This document shows, one piece after another, positions 40,855 through 49,548 of a DNA stretch of 64,000 nucleotides. Position numbers and translations under genes: made by a program. Source of the stretch: Dactylosporangium sucinum (GTDB lineage Bacteria > Actinomycetota > Actinomycetes > Mycobacteriales > Micromonosporaceae). The stretch is from contig NZ_BMPI01000028.1 of assembly GCF_014647515.1 (NCBI RefSeq), forward strand, positions 1 to 64,000, read 5' to 3'. A model generated the notes under the pieces. That model did no database searches and was not told the DNA's origin. It worked only from the letters and a program-made list of their open reading frames with translations. Each line of letters opens with the position of its first letter. Positions within the stretch are counted from its first letter, which is position 1.

Positions 40855-41895
40855 TCACCCGGCCGTACGTGGTGCTGCCGCCCACCGAGACTTGTCGGCC
40901 AGGTAGGCGGCTGCATCGGCAAGGCTGTCGGGCTGATAGCTGGAGAAGAGGTTCGGCTCGTAGCGGCCGACGTACCTGTCGAAGACCGGCCGTGCGAGCT
41001 CGAGGTGGATGTTGGGCTGACGATGCCGGGCCCGGAACCGCCGGATGGGGATCCGCGCCGTCAGCAGCGTCTCGAACTTGTCCGCCGGACCGGCGAGCGC
41101 CTCGCCGTCAGGGCCGTAGATCGCCGATCCGCCCGCCCCGGTGTCTTGGAAGAACGGTCCCTCGGGCAACAGGAGCGAGTTGTTGGCGACCGCGCAGTAG
41201 ATTCCGTTGTGCAAGGCGGTAGACCGGACGTCCACCTCGTAGAAGCTGCCGGTCACGGTGCGCAACACGAGTTCCGCGCCCTTCATCGCCAGCGCCCGGT
41301 ACAGCTCGGGTTCCAGCTGGGTGGACGACATCGAGATGTTTCCCAGCGGCGTCCGTGCCACGGGGAGCACAGCATCCGCACCGTACCGCTCGATGTACTC
41401 GTCGAGGACGTCATGGACCGTCGTCGTGAAGAGCTCGAACCCCGGGAAGACTCCCTTCACGTTGCGAGCCTTCCAGTGCTTGGCGAGGATCTGACCGTCG
41501 GGACCGATGAGCGTCGTGACGCTCAGGAGGTGGCCGGGCCAATCGGGATCCTTCACGTACGCCCCGAACGAGATGTAGCACCCGTACTGGCGCGCCTTGG
41601 CGGAGATCTGCTCGGTCTCCGGACCGGGCACCTCGATCGCTCGTCGTTCGGCCTCGGACCTCGTCCAGGAGTCCCAGCCGCTGATGGGGAACTCGTGGAA
41701 CATGAGGAAGTCCGGGCCGTGGCCGTAGTGGAACGCGTTGTCGATCAGATGCAGCATGTGCGCGAGGTTGGCCTTCTGCTCGGCGTCGTTCGCCGAGGGG
41801 TGCACGCGCGACTGGACGACGCCGAGCGTCCACTCGTCCTTCGCCAGTTCGACGGTCGAGTATCCACCGTTGCCGGCGATGTCGATGTCATTCAC
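40855..41895 (-). CDS. Nitrilase/amidase-superfamily protein lacking the catalytic cysteine
   Basis: 346 residues from GTG 41895, which overlaps the stop of the ABC ATPase gene (GTGA). The C-N hydrolase fold is clear: EWTLGVVQSRVHPSANDAEQ, DFLMFHEFPISGW (Glu in place), AKHWKARNVKGVFPG (Lys in place), ALAMKGAELVLRTVTGSFYE, CAVANNSLLLPEG, GGSAIYGPDGEALA. Formamidase and aliphatic amidase are the closest layouts. The nucleophile segment, normally I-C-x-x, reads GNISMSSTQLEPELYR with Ser/Ser/Thr and no Cys. So it is either inactive, uses Ser, or serves another role. It ends the importer operon, suggesting a role on an amide- or nitrile-containing import. Confidence 0.85.
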   Translation of the reverse strand: MNDIDIAGNGGYSTVELAKDEWTLGVVQSRVHPSANDAEQKANLAHMLHLIDNAFHYGHGPDFLMFHEFPISGWDSWTRSEAERRAIEVPGPETEQISAKARQYGCYISFGAYVKDPDWPGHLLSVTTLIGPDGQILAKHWKARNVKGVFPGFELFTTTVHDVLDEYIERYGADAVLPVARTPLGNISMSSTQLEPELYRALAMKGAELVLRTVTGSFYEVDVRSTALHNGIYCAVANNSLLLPEGPFFQDTGAGGSAIYGPDGEALAGPADKFETLLTARIPIRRFRARHRQPNIHLELARPVFDRYVGRYEPNLFSSYQPDSLADAAAYLADKSRWAAAPRTAG

Positions 41896-42929
41896 GCCTT
41901 GGTCTCCGTTCGACTCGCGAGAGTGGACAGGGCGCCGGCCGCCGGACTCGGCAGGTCGGCGAGCCGGAAGCAGGCCACGGCCGCGTCGCCGTTCCCGACC
42001 AGCGCCGGAACCGCTGCACGGCAGGCTTGCTCGGCAAAGGGGCACCGGGTGTGGAATCTGCACCCCGCCGGCACGTCGATGGCGGACGGAACCTCGCCCC
42101 GTATCGAGACGACCGGAAGCTTGCCCAGGTCGTTCACGGACGGCACCGCCGCCAGCAGCGCGCGGGTGTACGGATGGCCCGGGCGCCCGAAGACGTCCAC
42201 GACCGGGCCGACCTCGACGAGCTTGCCGAGGTACATGACCGCGACGCGGTCCGCCAGGTGCAGGACGATGTCGAGCTCGTGGGTGATCAGCACGTAGGTG
42301 AGCCCGAGGTCGCGCTGCAGGTCCGCGAGCAGGTTGACGAGGATCGCCTTGACGCTGACGTCGAGACTGGCCGTGGGCTCGTCCAGGACCAGGACATCGG
42401 GACCGACCGCCAACGCGCGCGCGATGGTCACCCGCTGCAGCTCTCCGCCGCTGAGCTCGTAGGCCCGCCGATCCAGATACTCGGGTGCGAGGCCGACGCG
42501 CTCGATCAGCTCACGAACCCGCCCCTCCCGCTGCCGGCGGGACGGAAACAACCGGTGCACGACCAGCGGCTGCGAGACGATGTGCCGGACGGTCTTGCGC
42601 TGGTTCAGCGCCGACCACGGGCTCTGCGACACCAGTTGCACTCGGCGACGCTCGTGCCGCGCCCTCGACGTCACCGGCGGGAGGCGCCGCCCTCCGATGA
42701 GGATCTCTCCGGACGTCGGCGTTGTCAGGCCGACCATCGTCTTGGCGACGGTGGACTTCCCGCATCCCGACTCTCCGACGATCGCCAGCGTCTCGCCGGC
42801 GGGTACGTCGACATCTATCCCGTCCACGGCGTGCACGACCTGCCTCGAACGCCGCGAACCTCCGACCGGGAAGTGCTTGACGAGGCCGGCGATGCGGACC
42901 ATGGGGTCCAGCTGGGGATCGGCGGTCAT
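41892..42929 (-). CDS. Peptide/nickel-type ABC transporter ATPase (OppF/DppF)
   Basis: 345 residues. Walker A GESGCGKSTVAKTMVG, Q-loop VSQSPWSALNQRKTV, signature LSGGELQRVTIARAL, Walker B VLVLDEPTASLDVSV, His switch ITHELDIVLH, and the C-terminal oligopeptide/dipeptide extension GRPGHPYTRALLAAVP and GCRFHTRCPFAEQAC with the Cys cluster typical of OppF/DppF. ATG 42929 overlaps the stop of the OppD gene (ATGA). Confidence 0.92.
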   Translation of the reverse strand: MTADPQLDPMVRIAGLVKHFPVGGSRRSRQVVHAVDGIDVDVPAGETLAIVGESGCGKSTVAKTMVGLTTPTSGEILIGGRRLPPVTSRARHERRRVQLVSQSPWSALNQRKTVRHIVSQPLVVHRLFPSRRQREGRVRELIERVGLAPEYLDRRAYELSGGELQRVTIARALAVGPDVLVLDEPTASLDVSVKAILVNLLADLQRDLGLTYVLITHELDIVLHLADRVAVMYLGKLVEVGPVVDVFGRPGHPYTRALLAAVPSVNDLGKLPVVSIRGEVPSAIDVPAGCRFHTRCPFAEQACRAAVPALVGNGDAAVACFRLADLPSPAAGALSTLASRTETKA

Positions 42930-43876
42930 GAGGTGGCTCCCGCGTGGTGGCAGCGCACCGTCGAGCCGGCCACCGGACGGGGCGGTGGAGCCTCGGCGGC
43001 GCACAGGTCAGTGGCGACGTCGCATCGGGGCGCGAAGGGACACCCGGGCAGGCGCTGCGAGCCGCTGACGGTGCCGGGGATCGCGCGCAGGCGTTCCCCC
43101 CGCGCGCGCCGGGACGGCATGGCGTCGAGCAGCGCGCGCGTGTACGGGTGCTGGGGGTTCGTGAACAGATCGCGGGTCTCGGCGGCCTCGACCAGCTGCC
43201 CGCCGTACATGACACCGACCCGGTCGCACACCTGGGACAGCACCGCGAGGTCGTGGCTGACGAAGATCACCGAGTTGCCGAGCCGGTTCCTGAGGTCGAG
43301 CAGCAGGCGCAGGATCTGCGCCTGGACCGTCACGTCCAGGGTGGTGGTCGGCTCGTCGGCCAGCACGAGGTCCGGCTCATGGGCGAGAACGGCGACGGCC
43401 ATGAGCATGCGCTGGAGCTGGCCACCGGAGAACTGGAACGGGTAGTCGCCCAGCCGGTCGTACAAGCCTCCGAGCCCGACGTCCGTGAGCAGCCGCTGGG
43501 CGCGCACGTCGTCGATCACACCGCCGCTGAGCAGCGCGAGTTGCTTGCGCACCGTCGTCACCGGGGACAGCGAGGTCATCGGGCGTTGCGGGATGAGACC
43601 GATGCGGCGGCCCCGCAGCCGCCGCATCGGGGCGTCGCCCAGGGAGAGCAGGTCTGTTCCGTCGAAATCGACGCGCCCCGCCGCGACCCGGGCGCTCCGC
43701 GGCAGCATGCGCATCAGGGCCGTGAGGACCGTGCTCTTGCCCGATCCCGACTCACCCACCAGTCCCAGGATCTCGCCTTTCCGCAGCGTGAGCGAGACGC
43801 CGCGCGCGGCGGGAAGCAACCCGCCGCGCGTACGGTAGGTGACGTTCAGTCCTTCGACTCGGAGCAGCTCAGACAC
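42926..43876 (-). CDS. Peptide/nickel-type ABC transporter ATPase (OppD/DppD)
   Basis: 316 residues from GTG 43876. Walker A GESGSGKSTVLTALMR, PMTSLSPVTTVRKQLALL, signature FSGGQLQRMLMAVAVL, Walker B LVLADEPTTTLDVTVQ, C-terminal NPQHPYTRALLDAMPS and GCPFAPRCDVATDLC. Ten bases after the substrate-binding protein gene. The start has no strong ribosome binding site. Confidence 0.92.
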   Translation of the reverse strand: MSELLRVEGLNVTYRTRGGLLPAARGVSLTLRKGEILGLVGESGSGKSTVLTALMRMLPRSARVAAGRVDFDGTDLLSLGDAPMRRLRGRRIGLIPQRPMTSLSPVTTVRKQLALLSGGVIDDVRAQRLLTDVGLGGLYDRLGDYPFQFSGGQLQRMLMAVAVLAHEPDLVLADEPTTTLDVTVQAQILRLLLDLRNRLGNSVIFVSHDLAVLSQVCDRVGVMYGGQLVEAAETRDLFTNPQHPYTRALLDAMPSRRARGERLRAIPGTVSGSQRLPGCPFAPRCDVATDLCAAEAPPPRPVAGSTVRCHHAGATS

Positions 43877-43886
43877 CGAGGGAACC

Positions 43887-45464
43887 TCAAGCCTGCATTC
43901 GCAGCGGCGCCGCCTTGAGCCGCCCGACGGACATCAGGTCCTCGTTGATCGGGGTCACATCCGTACGCTGCGCCACGATGAACTTGGGGTAGACCGGCGG
44001 GATCCCGATCGCGTCGTCCGCGAGCAGGGCGTCGATCTGCTTGCACTTCGCCGTCCGCTCCGCCTCGTCCTGTGTCTCCCATGCCTCGCCCATCAGCCGG
44101 TCGACGTCGGGGTTCGCGTAGCCGAAGTTCAGCGGGTGGGCCGAGTGCTTCGGCGCGATGACCGTGAAACAGGTGTGGCCGCTGCCGAACCCGCTCTCGT
44201 ACAGGGTCATCGCCAACTGGTACTTGCCGGCTCCCCAGTTCGTCACCCACGCGCTGGTGTCCAGCGTCTCGAGGGTGGCCTTGATGCCCGCCTTCTTCCA
44301 GCCCTCCACGAGCACCTGTCCGACGTTCTTCATCGTGTTGGAGGTGTTCGAGATCATCAGGGAGAACTCGATGGTGTCGACGCCCGCCTCGGCCATGAGC
44401 CGCTTCGCCGCCGCGACGTCGGGCTCCTCGCCGTAGTTCGCCGAGTCGGGGTTGTGCCCCTCCTCCGAGGGGCTGATCGGGCCGCGCGCGATCTGCGCCG
44501 TGCCCGCGTAGACCACGTCGCGGACACCCTTGCGATCCATCGCGTAGGCGATCGCCTTCCGCAGCCGCGGGTCGTTGAACGGCGGCTTGTTCGCGACGAA
44601 GTACGTCATGATGTCGGTGGGCGCCGCCACGGAGTGCAGCTGGATGTTGGCGTCCGCCCGCAGGGTCGTGGCGCTCTCCGGCGGCACGTCAGTCATCACA
44701 TGGATCCTGCCTTCACGGAGGTTCACGAGCCTGGTGGCCGGCTCGGGGACGGCCGTGAACCGGACCCCGTCGAGCCAGGAGTGGGTGCCGTGGTAGGACG
44801 CGTTCGCGACCAGGTCGACGCTGCGCTCCTGCACGACCTTGTCGATCTTGAACGGTCCGGTGCCCACCGTGGTGTCGTTCTTCGCCACGAAATCCTTGTG
44901 CACGATCGGCAGGCTGTTGAGGTGCGACCGCATGACGCCGTACGGCTTGCTCAGTGAGATCTGCACCGTCGACGGGTCCAGCGCCTTGGCGTCCGTCACG
45001 TACGTGCCGAAGTAGCTGGTCCAGTCGCTGTACGACTTGGGATTCGAGACGAACTTCAGGACCGCGGCGACGTGCTCCGCCGTGAGGGCGTCTCCGTTGG
45101 AGAACGTGACGCCGCTCTTCAGCTTGATCGTCCAGGTCAGCCTGTCGGACGAGACCGTGGGCTCACCGTCGGCCAGGAGTGGGACCGACTTGCCTGCTTC
45201 GTCGTAGGTGTACAGCGACTCCACGATCGGGTCGGTGACCCACTGGATGCGTGAGTTCGTCGACGCGAGCGGGTTGACGTAGGGCGAGATCGACGTCACC
45301 CCGAAGATCAGAGTGCCGCCCTGCTGTGGCGTGCGCTCCCGCGCCGGCGTCGGTTCGGCGTCGCAACCGGCCAGGGTAGGGGCGAGTGCGACTCCGCTCG
45401 TGATGATGCCGAGCGAAGCCAGGAAGCGTCTCCGGCTCAGGATGGCCTGGTCGATTTCCGTCAT
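43887..45464 (-). CDS. ABC transporter substrate-binding lipoprotein (SBP_bac_5)
   Basis: 525 residues. A twin-arginine signal (SRRRFLASLGIITSG) followed by a lipobox (TLAGC, Cys at about 34). The mature part is the peptide/nickel cluster C binding protein: PLLADGEPTVSSDRLTWTIK, GVTFSNGDALTAEHVAAVLK, DPRLRKAIAYAMDRKGVRDV, FSLMISNTSNTMKNVGQVLV. Tat export implies folding or cofactor binding before export, which is uncommon for this family. AGGAG precedes ATG 45464. Ligand unknown. Confidence 0.9.
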   Translation of the reverse strand: MTEIDQAILSRRRFLASLGIITSGVALAPTLAGCDAEPTPARERTPQQGGTLIFGVTSISPYVNPLASTNSRIQWVTDPIVESLYTYDEAGKSVPLLADGEPTVSSDRLTWTIKLKSGVTFSNGDALTAEHVAAVLKFVSNPKSYSDWTSYFGTYVTDAKALDPSTVQISLSKPYGVMRSHLNSLPIVHKDFVAKNDTTVGTGPFKIDKVVQERSVDLVANASYHGTHSWLDGVRFTAVPEPATRLVNLREGRIHVMTDVPPESATTLRADANIQLHSVAAPTDIMTYFVANKPPFNDPRLRKAIAYAMDRKGVRDVVYAGTAQIARGPISPSEEGHNPDSANYGEEPDVAAAKRLMAEAGVDTIEFSLMISNTSNTMKNVGQVLVEGWKKAGIKATLETLDTSAWVTNWGAGKYQLAMTLYESGFGSGHTCFTVIAPKHSAHPLNFGYANPDVDRLMGEAWETQDEAERTAKCKQIDALLADDAIGIPPVYPKFIVAQRTDVTPINEDLMSVGRLKAAPLRMQA

Positions 45465-45497
45465 TGCGAACTCCTGTATGGATGAGAGCGCTGATGG

Positions 45498-46385
45498 TCA
45501 GCGGCGCCCGAGAGCGCGTGAGATCGAGTCGCCGACGAGATTGAGGCCCAGCGTCGCGACGAGAAGCGCGACGCCCGGGATCACCGGGTACCACCAGGCG
45601 CCGTAGAGCATGTAGCTCGTTCCCTCGCCGATGATCGAGCCGAGGCTCGCGGCCGGTGGTTGGATCCCCATCCCGAGGAAGGACAGCGCGGCTTCGGCGA
45701 AGATCGCGATGCCGATCCAGAGGAATCCCTGGACGAGGACCGGGGGAAGCACGTTCGGCAGCAGTTCGACGAAGACGATGCGCCACCGGGGTACGCCGAC
45801 GACGCGCAGCCCGTCGACGTAGTCCTGCTGCGCCTCGACCAGCGTCGCGGATCGGGCGACCCGGGCGAAGTACGGCAGGAACGAGATCGCCAGCAAGAAG
45901 ACGACCTTGGTCGCGGGTGACAGCGTCAGCGGCCCGACATCCGACGCACCGGTGCCGAGCAGCCCCATCACGAAGAGCGCGAAGACGAAGAACGGCAGCG
46001 CCTGCAGGGCGTCCATGACCCGCATCACGGCCTCGTCGATCCAGCTCGCGCCGTGCAGCCCGGCGAAGATGCCGGCCGGCACGGCGAGGAGCAGCCCGAT
46101 GCCGACGCTGGAGAGGCCCACCCAGATGGAGAGCGCGGCGCCGGACGCGACCCGGGTGAACAGGTCGCGGCCCAGGTGGTCCGTGCCGAGCGGGTGGGCG
46201 CCCGAGGGAGGCTCCAGCGGCAGGCCGCTGCGCGCCGCCGGATCCCCGGTGACGAGGGGTCCCACGAGCGCCACCGCCAGGAAGAGCAGCACCAGACCCG
46301 CCCCGATCCAGGCCAGCGGCCCTTCGATGACGGGAGTGCGGGTCCTCCACCAGGCCCGCACCCGGCGCGGCATCACGACGTTCAC
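45498..46385 (-). CDS. ABC transporter permease (DppC-like)
   Basis: 295 residues from GTG 46385, overlapping the DppB stop (GTGA). N-terminal OppC-type segment (GPLAWIGAGLVLLFLAVALV, PSGAHPLGTDHLGRDLFTRV), five to six membrane helices and the EAA loop (DYVDGLRVVGVPRWRIVFVE). The C-terminus carries SFLGMGIQPPAASLGSIIGE, diagnostic for DppC. Confidence 0.92.
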   Translation of the reverse strand: MNVVMPRRVRAWWRTRTPVIEGPLAWIGAGLVLLFLAVALVGPLVTGDPAARSGLPLEPPSGAHPLGTDHLGRDLFTRVASGAALSIWVGLSSVGIGLLLAVPAGIFAGLHGASWIDEAVMRVMDALQALPFFVFALFVMGLLGTGASDVGPLTLSPATKVVFLLAISFLPYFARVARSATLVEAQQDYVDGLRVVGVPRWRIVFVELLPNVLPPVLVQGFLWIGIAIFAEAALSFLGMGIQPPAASLGSIIGEGTSYMLYGAWWYPVIPGVALLVATLGLNLVGDSISRALGRR

Positions 46386-47356
46386 CGCGATCCCCTCCCC
46401 ATGGACGCGTACTGCACCCGGATCCGGGGGTTGATGGCGTAGTAGAGGAGGTCGACCACGAGGTTGGACACCAGGAACACGAGCGCAGTGAAGAGCGTGC
46501 AGGCGATCGCGACCGGGTAGTCGTGGGACGCGAACGACTTGACGATCAGCTGCCCGAGTCCCGGCACGTTGAAGACGTTCTCGATGAGCACCGTGCCGCT
46601 GATGAACAGCCCGAGCATCAGGCCGACCACGGTCACGGTGGGAATGACGGAGTTCCGCAGGGCGACCCGGCTGAGCAGGTGACGATCGCTGAGTCCCATG
46701 GCGCGGCCGAACGTGACGTGGTCGGAGTCGAGCTGCTCGATCAGCGAGGCGCGGAGGGTTCGGGCGACGATCGCCGCGGACCCCATGCCGAGCGTGAACG
46801 CCGGCAGGACCAGCGACCTGAGGTTGCCGAGCGGGTCCTCGCCGAACGACACCCAGCCGGAGCTCGGCAGGATGCCGCGCACGTACAGGCCGAACACCAC
46901 GACGCACACCGTGCCGAGCCAGAAGCTCGGGATCGACAGGCCCGTCACCGTCACGACCCGGACCGCGCCGTCGACCAGGCCGCCCCGGCGGGCCGCGGCG
47001 ATGAAGCCGGAGGCCAGCCCGATGATCGTCCAGGTCAGGAAGGACGCGAGGCCCAGCTCCAGGGTCACCGGCACGTGCTGCCACAGAAGCTCGGAGACGG
47101 GCCGCTGCGTGGTGAGGGAGACGCCGAGGTCGAGCGTGAGCGCGTTCCCGACGAAGTGCAGGTACTGCGACCACAGCGGCTCGTCGAGCCCGAGCTGGCT
47201 CAGCACCGCGGCGCGCTTCTCCGGCGTCGGGTTCACGCCCAGGTAGGCGAGTTCGGGACCGCCCGGGGTGGCCTGCAGCATCAGGAAAGCCAGGCTCAGG
47301 ACGAGCACCAGGACGACGAGTATTCCCGAGACGCGCTGGATCATGAATCTACGCAT
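46382..47356 (-). CDS. ABC transporter permease (DppB-like)
   Basis: 324 residues. MRRFMIQRVSGILVVLVLVL start, PTPEKRAAVLSQLGLDEPLW and TLDLGVSLTTQRPVSELLWQ extracytoplasmic part, permease core with the EAA loop (VTFGRAMGLSDRHLLSRVAL), ending NLVVDLLYYAINPRIRV, the DppB signature. First gene of importer operon 1 (dppB, dppC, binding protein, oppD, oppF, nitrilase-like). A copy of the GGAAC-N3-GTTTC-type motif lies 48 bases before the start. Confidence 0.92.
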   Translation of the reverse strand: MRRFMIQRVSGILVVLVLVLSLAFLMLQATPGGPELAYLGVNPTPEKRAAVLSQLGLDEPLWSQYLHFVGNALTLDLGVSLTTQRPVSELLWQHVPVTLELGLASFLTWTIIGLASGFIAAARRGGLVDGAVRVVTVTGLSIPSFWLGTVCVVVFGLYVRGILPSSGWVSFGEDPLGNLRSLVLPAFTLGMGSAAIVARTLRASLIEQLDSDHVTFGRAMGLSDRHLLSRVALRNSVIPTVTVVGLMLGLFISGTVLIENVFNVPGLGQLIVKSFASHDYPVAIACTLFTALVFLVSNLVVDLLYYAINPRIRVQYASMGRGSR

Positions 47357-47403
47357 ATGGAGCACATCCTCGTCCCGGCACTGCGCGGAGTGTTCCATCT
47401 GGC

Positions 47404-47416
47404 GAAATGGCGTTCC
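47404..47416 (-). promoter_or_regulatory. Putative IclR operator, copy 1
   Basis: Reads GGAACGCCATTTC on the minus strand, 48 bases before dppB of importer 1. Differs by one base from copy 2. One of five such sites in this island. Confidence 0.5.
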
Positions 47417-47606
47417 GCATGCCGTCGATGATAGGCAGGCCCCATCCAGGGATGGAAGAGGCTTCATGTATCTGATCTTTCGGGGCCGCGCGCCCGATCC
47501 ACCACCCGCTCGGCAACTTCGTCCTCATTGGACAGACCACCGGCCGGGCCGGCGTGGCCACCGCTGCGAACGACTCGAGCTCCTGCTCGACGTGTCGAAA
47601 CAGGCC

Positions 47607-48392
47607 TTAGCCGTGCCGAAGGTGCTTGAAGTACGTCCAGCTGGTCTCGTTCGGCTCCTCCCAGCCCTCCGGCGCGCGGAGGTACCGGGGACCGTTGGCC
47701 TCCAGGAACTCCCGGAAGTCGGCGGGGAGCCCGGCCGCACCCTCCGGCAGCTTCACTCCGTGACAGTGGTAGAGCAGACCGCCGCCCTCGGCGCCCATCT
47801 CCATCCAGGGCAGCCACTGCGACAGGCGCGTCCACGAGACGACGCACGAGCTGGAGCTGCGGGACGCATCTTCGAGCTCGGCCCGGGGACTGATGAACTG
47901 CAGCAGTTCGGCGGCGCGGTACGTGTCGTCGCCCGAGTTCTTCGGGTAGTCCGCGACGGGCAGCGGGGACGGGTAGTCGATGAGCGCGTCGAAGGCGAAG
48001 GCCACGTTGTCCTCGGTCTCGTACACCTTCGCGCCGAACCGTACCGGGGGCCGGTCGAAGTCGTAGGTGCTGTTGACCGGATCGTTCCAGAGATGGATCA
48101 CGTCGAGCTCGGCCCCGGTGAAGGGGTTCGTCCACCGCCGCAGGATCTCGCCCGACTCCGGGCTCCGGTAGACGCCCGCCTCCCGGGAGAGCATCCGATA
48201 GCCGTTCGCCCACTGCTCAACCCGAGCGACGTTCACGCCGTCGAACGAGAAGAGGCGCCGCGCTCCTTCCGGCCTGCCGTAGCTGTAGATGGTGCCGGTG
48301 AACCACACGGTCGCGTCCACCGGGTCCAGCGACGCGCGGGTCTTGAGAAATCCCTTGAAGTACCCACGGGTGTCGCTCGGATCAACAGACAT
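47607..48392 (-). CDS. DUF1838 family protein
   Basis: 261 residues from ATG 48392. Matches DUF1838: WFTGTIYSYGRPEGARRLFS, FDGVNVARVEQWANGYRMLS, REAGVYRSPESGEILRRWTN, PFTGAELDVIHLWNDPVNS, SWTRLSQWLPWMEMGAEGGG. The domain is a conserved beta-rich fold of unknown function seen mostly in proteobacteria and fungi near catabolic genes. No signal peptide. It lies 25 bases after the LLM oxidoreductase gene in the same transcript, suggesting the two act on the same compound. Confidence 0.85.
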   Translation of the reverse strand: MSVDPSDTRGYFKGFLKTRASLDPVDATVWFTGTIYSYGRPEGARRLFSFDGVNVARVEQWANGYRMLSREAGVYRSPESGEILRRWTNPFTGAELDVIHLWNDPVNSTYDFDRPPVRFGAKVYETEDNVAFAFDALIDYPSPLPVADYPKNSGDDTYRAAELLQFISPRAELEDASRSSSSCVVSWTRLSQWLPWMEMGAEGGGLLYHCHGVKLPEGAAGLPADFREFLEANGPRYLRAPEGWEEPNETSWTYFKHLRHG

Positions 48393-48417
48393 CACGGGGT
48401 TTCCTTTCGCGGCGAGA

Positions 48418-49338
48418 TCACGGTGAGGTCGCCGTGGCGGCCACGTCGGTGACGAAGTACTCGAGGAAGTCGTGGTCGTACGGCGGGACCGCCGAGACGA
48501 ACAGGTGGTCCGCCCCCGCCTCGCGGTACTCGCCGAGGCGTTGGGCGAGCTGGTCCTTGCCGCCGCACAGGACGCGGTTCTCCAGATCGGCGAAGGGCCG
48601 CCCGAACAAGGTCTCGAGCGCGGCGCGTTTGACCGCCGTCGCCGCGGCCGTCCGGCCACACGCCTCGTACACGATCACCGCGCGCTCGATGGACGCCGGC
48701 GGACGACCGCCGCGTTCGCAGAGCGCGTCCAGGTCGCGGTTGAGGATGCGCAGCTCGCCGGGGGTGGCGGCGGAGACGTGGATGTCCGCGAGGTCCCGGA
48801 CCAGCCGCAGCATCCGGGGCCCGCGGGCGCCGATCGCGATCTTCGGTGGCGGGGTGCCCGGAATGAGGCGGGCGTTGTCCAGTTCGAAGATCCCGTCGCG
48901 CAGCGACACGGTCCCGCCGTGCAGCAGCGAGCGGATGATCGATGCCGAGCTCGCGAACCGACCGACCCGTTCCCCCGCAGCCGGGTACGGGATGCCGAAC
49001 ATCGCGTGCTCCAGCGGGTTCGACCCGGCGCTGATCCCGAGCGCGAAGCGTCCGCCGGTGACCAGGGCAAGGGTGGATGCCGCCTTGGCGACCAGGCTCG
49101 GGTGCCGGAACTCGCTGGCCAACACCAGGCTGCCCAGGGTGATCCGGCTGGTCAGGGGAGCCAGCGCCGCCAGGCTGGTCAGGCACTCGAGGGTGGGTCC
49201 CGGACCACTCGACGTCCGGGACACCAGGTGGTCGTAGGTCCAGAAGCTGGAGTATCCGAGCGCCTCGGTCCGCAGGCACAGCTCGCGGTAGTCGTCCCAC
49301 ACGGTTGTCTGCGGAAGGGCGTTCACGCCGAATCTCAT
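48418..49338 (-). CDS. LLM class flavin/F420-dependent oxidoreductase
   Basis: 306 residues. ATG 49338 (MRFGVNALPQ) is chosen because GAAGG lies nine bases before it and family members begin this way; starts at 49353 and 49419 are possible. TIM-barrel marks: SSFWTYDHLVSRTSSGPGPT, LEGLTSL-like ECLTSLAALAPLTSRITLG, ATVDxxTGGRF-like TLALVTGGRFALGISAGSNP, GTPPPKIAIGARGPRMLRLV, LAQRLGEYREAGADHLFVSA. Likely oxidises or reduces the imported substrate with F420 or FMN. First gene of a two-gene operon with DUF1838. Confidence 0.87.
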   Translation of the reverse strand: MRFGVNALPQTTVWDDYRELCLRTEALGYSSFWTYDHLVSRTSSGPGPTLECLTSLAALAPLTSRITLGSLVLASEFRHPSLVAKAASTLALVTGGRFALGISAGSNPLEHAMFGIPYPAAGERVGRFASSASIIRSLLHGGTVSLRDGIFELDNARLIPGTPPPKIAIGARGPRMLRLVRDLADIHVSAATPGELRILNRDLDALCERGGRPPASIERAVIVYEACGRTAAATAVKRAALETLFGRPFADLENRVLCGGKDQLAQRLGEYREAGADHLFVSAVPPYDHDFLEYFVTDVAATATSP

Positions 49339-49438
49339 GTCGTCTGCCTTCATTGCTCGTACCGCGTCGCACCACGGATCCCGCGCCGTGAGGACCGGGC
49401 GCCGGAACGGGTGTAGCATCGCGCGAACGTGCCGCTTT

Positions 49439-49451
49439 GAAACGGCGTTCC
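49439..49451 (-). promoter_or_regulatory. Putative IclR operator, copy 2
   Basis: GGAACGCCGTTTC on the minus strand, midway between the divergent LLM gene (start 49338) and GntR gene (start 49549), about 100 bases from each. Confidence 0.55.
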
Positions 49452-49508
49452 AACTACGATGGGACCCATCGTCGCCGGTTCCCGAACGTCAGGGAAGGGG
49501 CCGGACAT

Positions 49509-49519
49509 TAGTCAGACGA
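49509..49519. promoter_or_regulatory. Putative GntR/FCD operator TAGTCAGACGA
   Basis: Fits the T-N-GTC-N-GAC-N-A palindrome pattern known for FadR/FCD-type GntR regulators and lies 30 bases before the ATG of the GntR gene, so autoregulation is likely. Confidence 0.45.
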
Positions 49520-49548
49520 TTGGCCCGGGACGATGAAGGGCGTGGCGC

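Noticed and set aside
40623..40922. Hypothetical minus-strand gene between histidine kinase and nitrilase-like gene
   Set aside because: Overlaps the nitrilase-like 3' end, has no ribosome binding site or domain, and its composition is that of a random frame.
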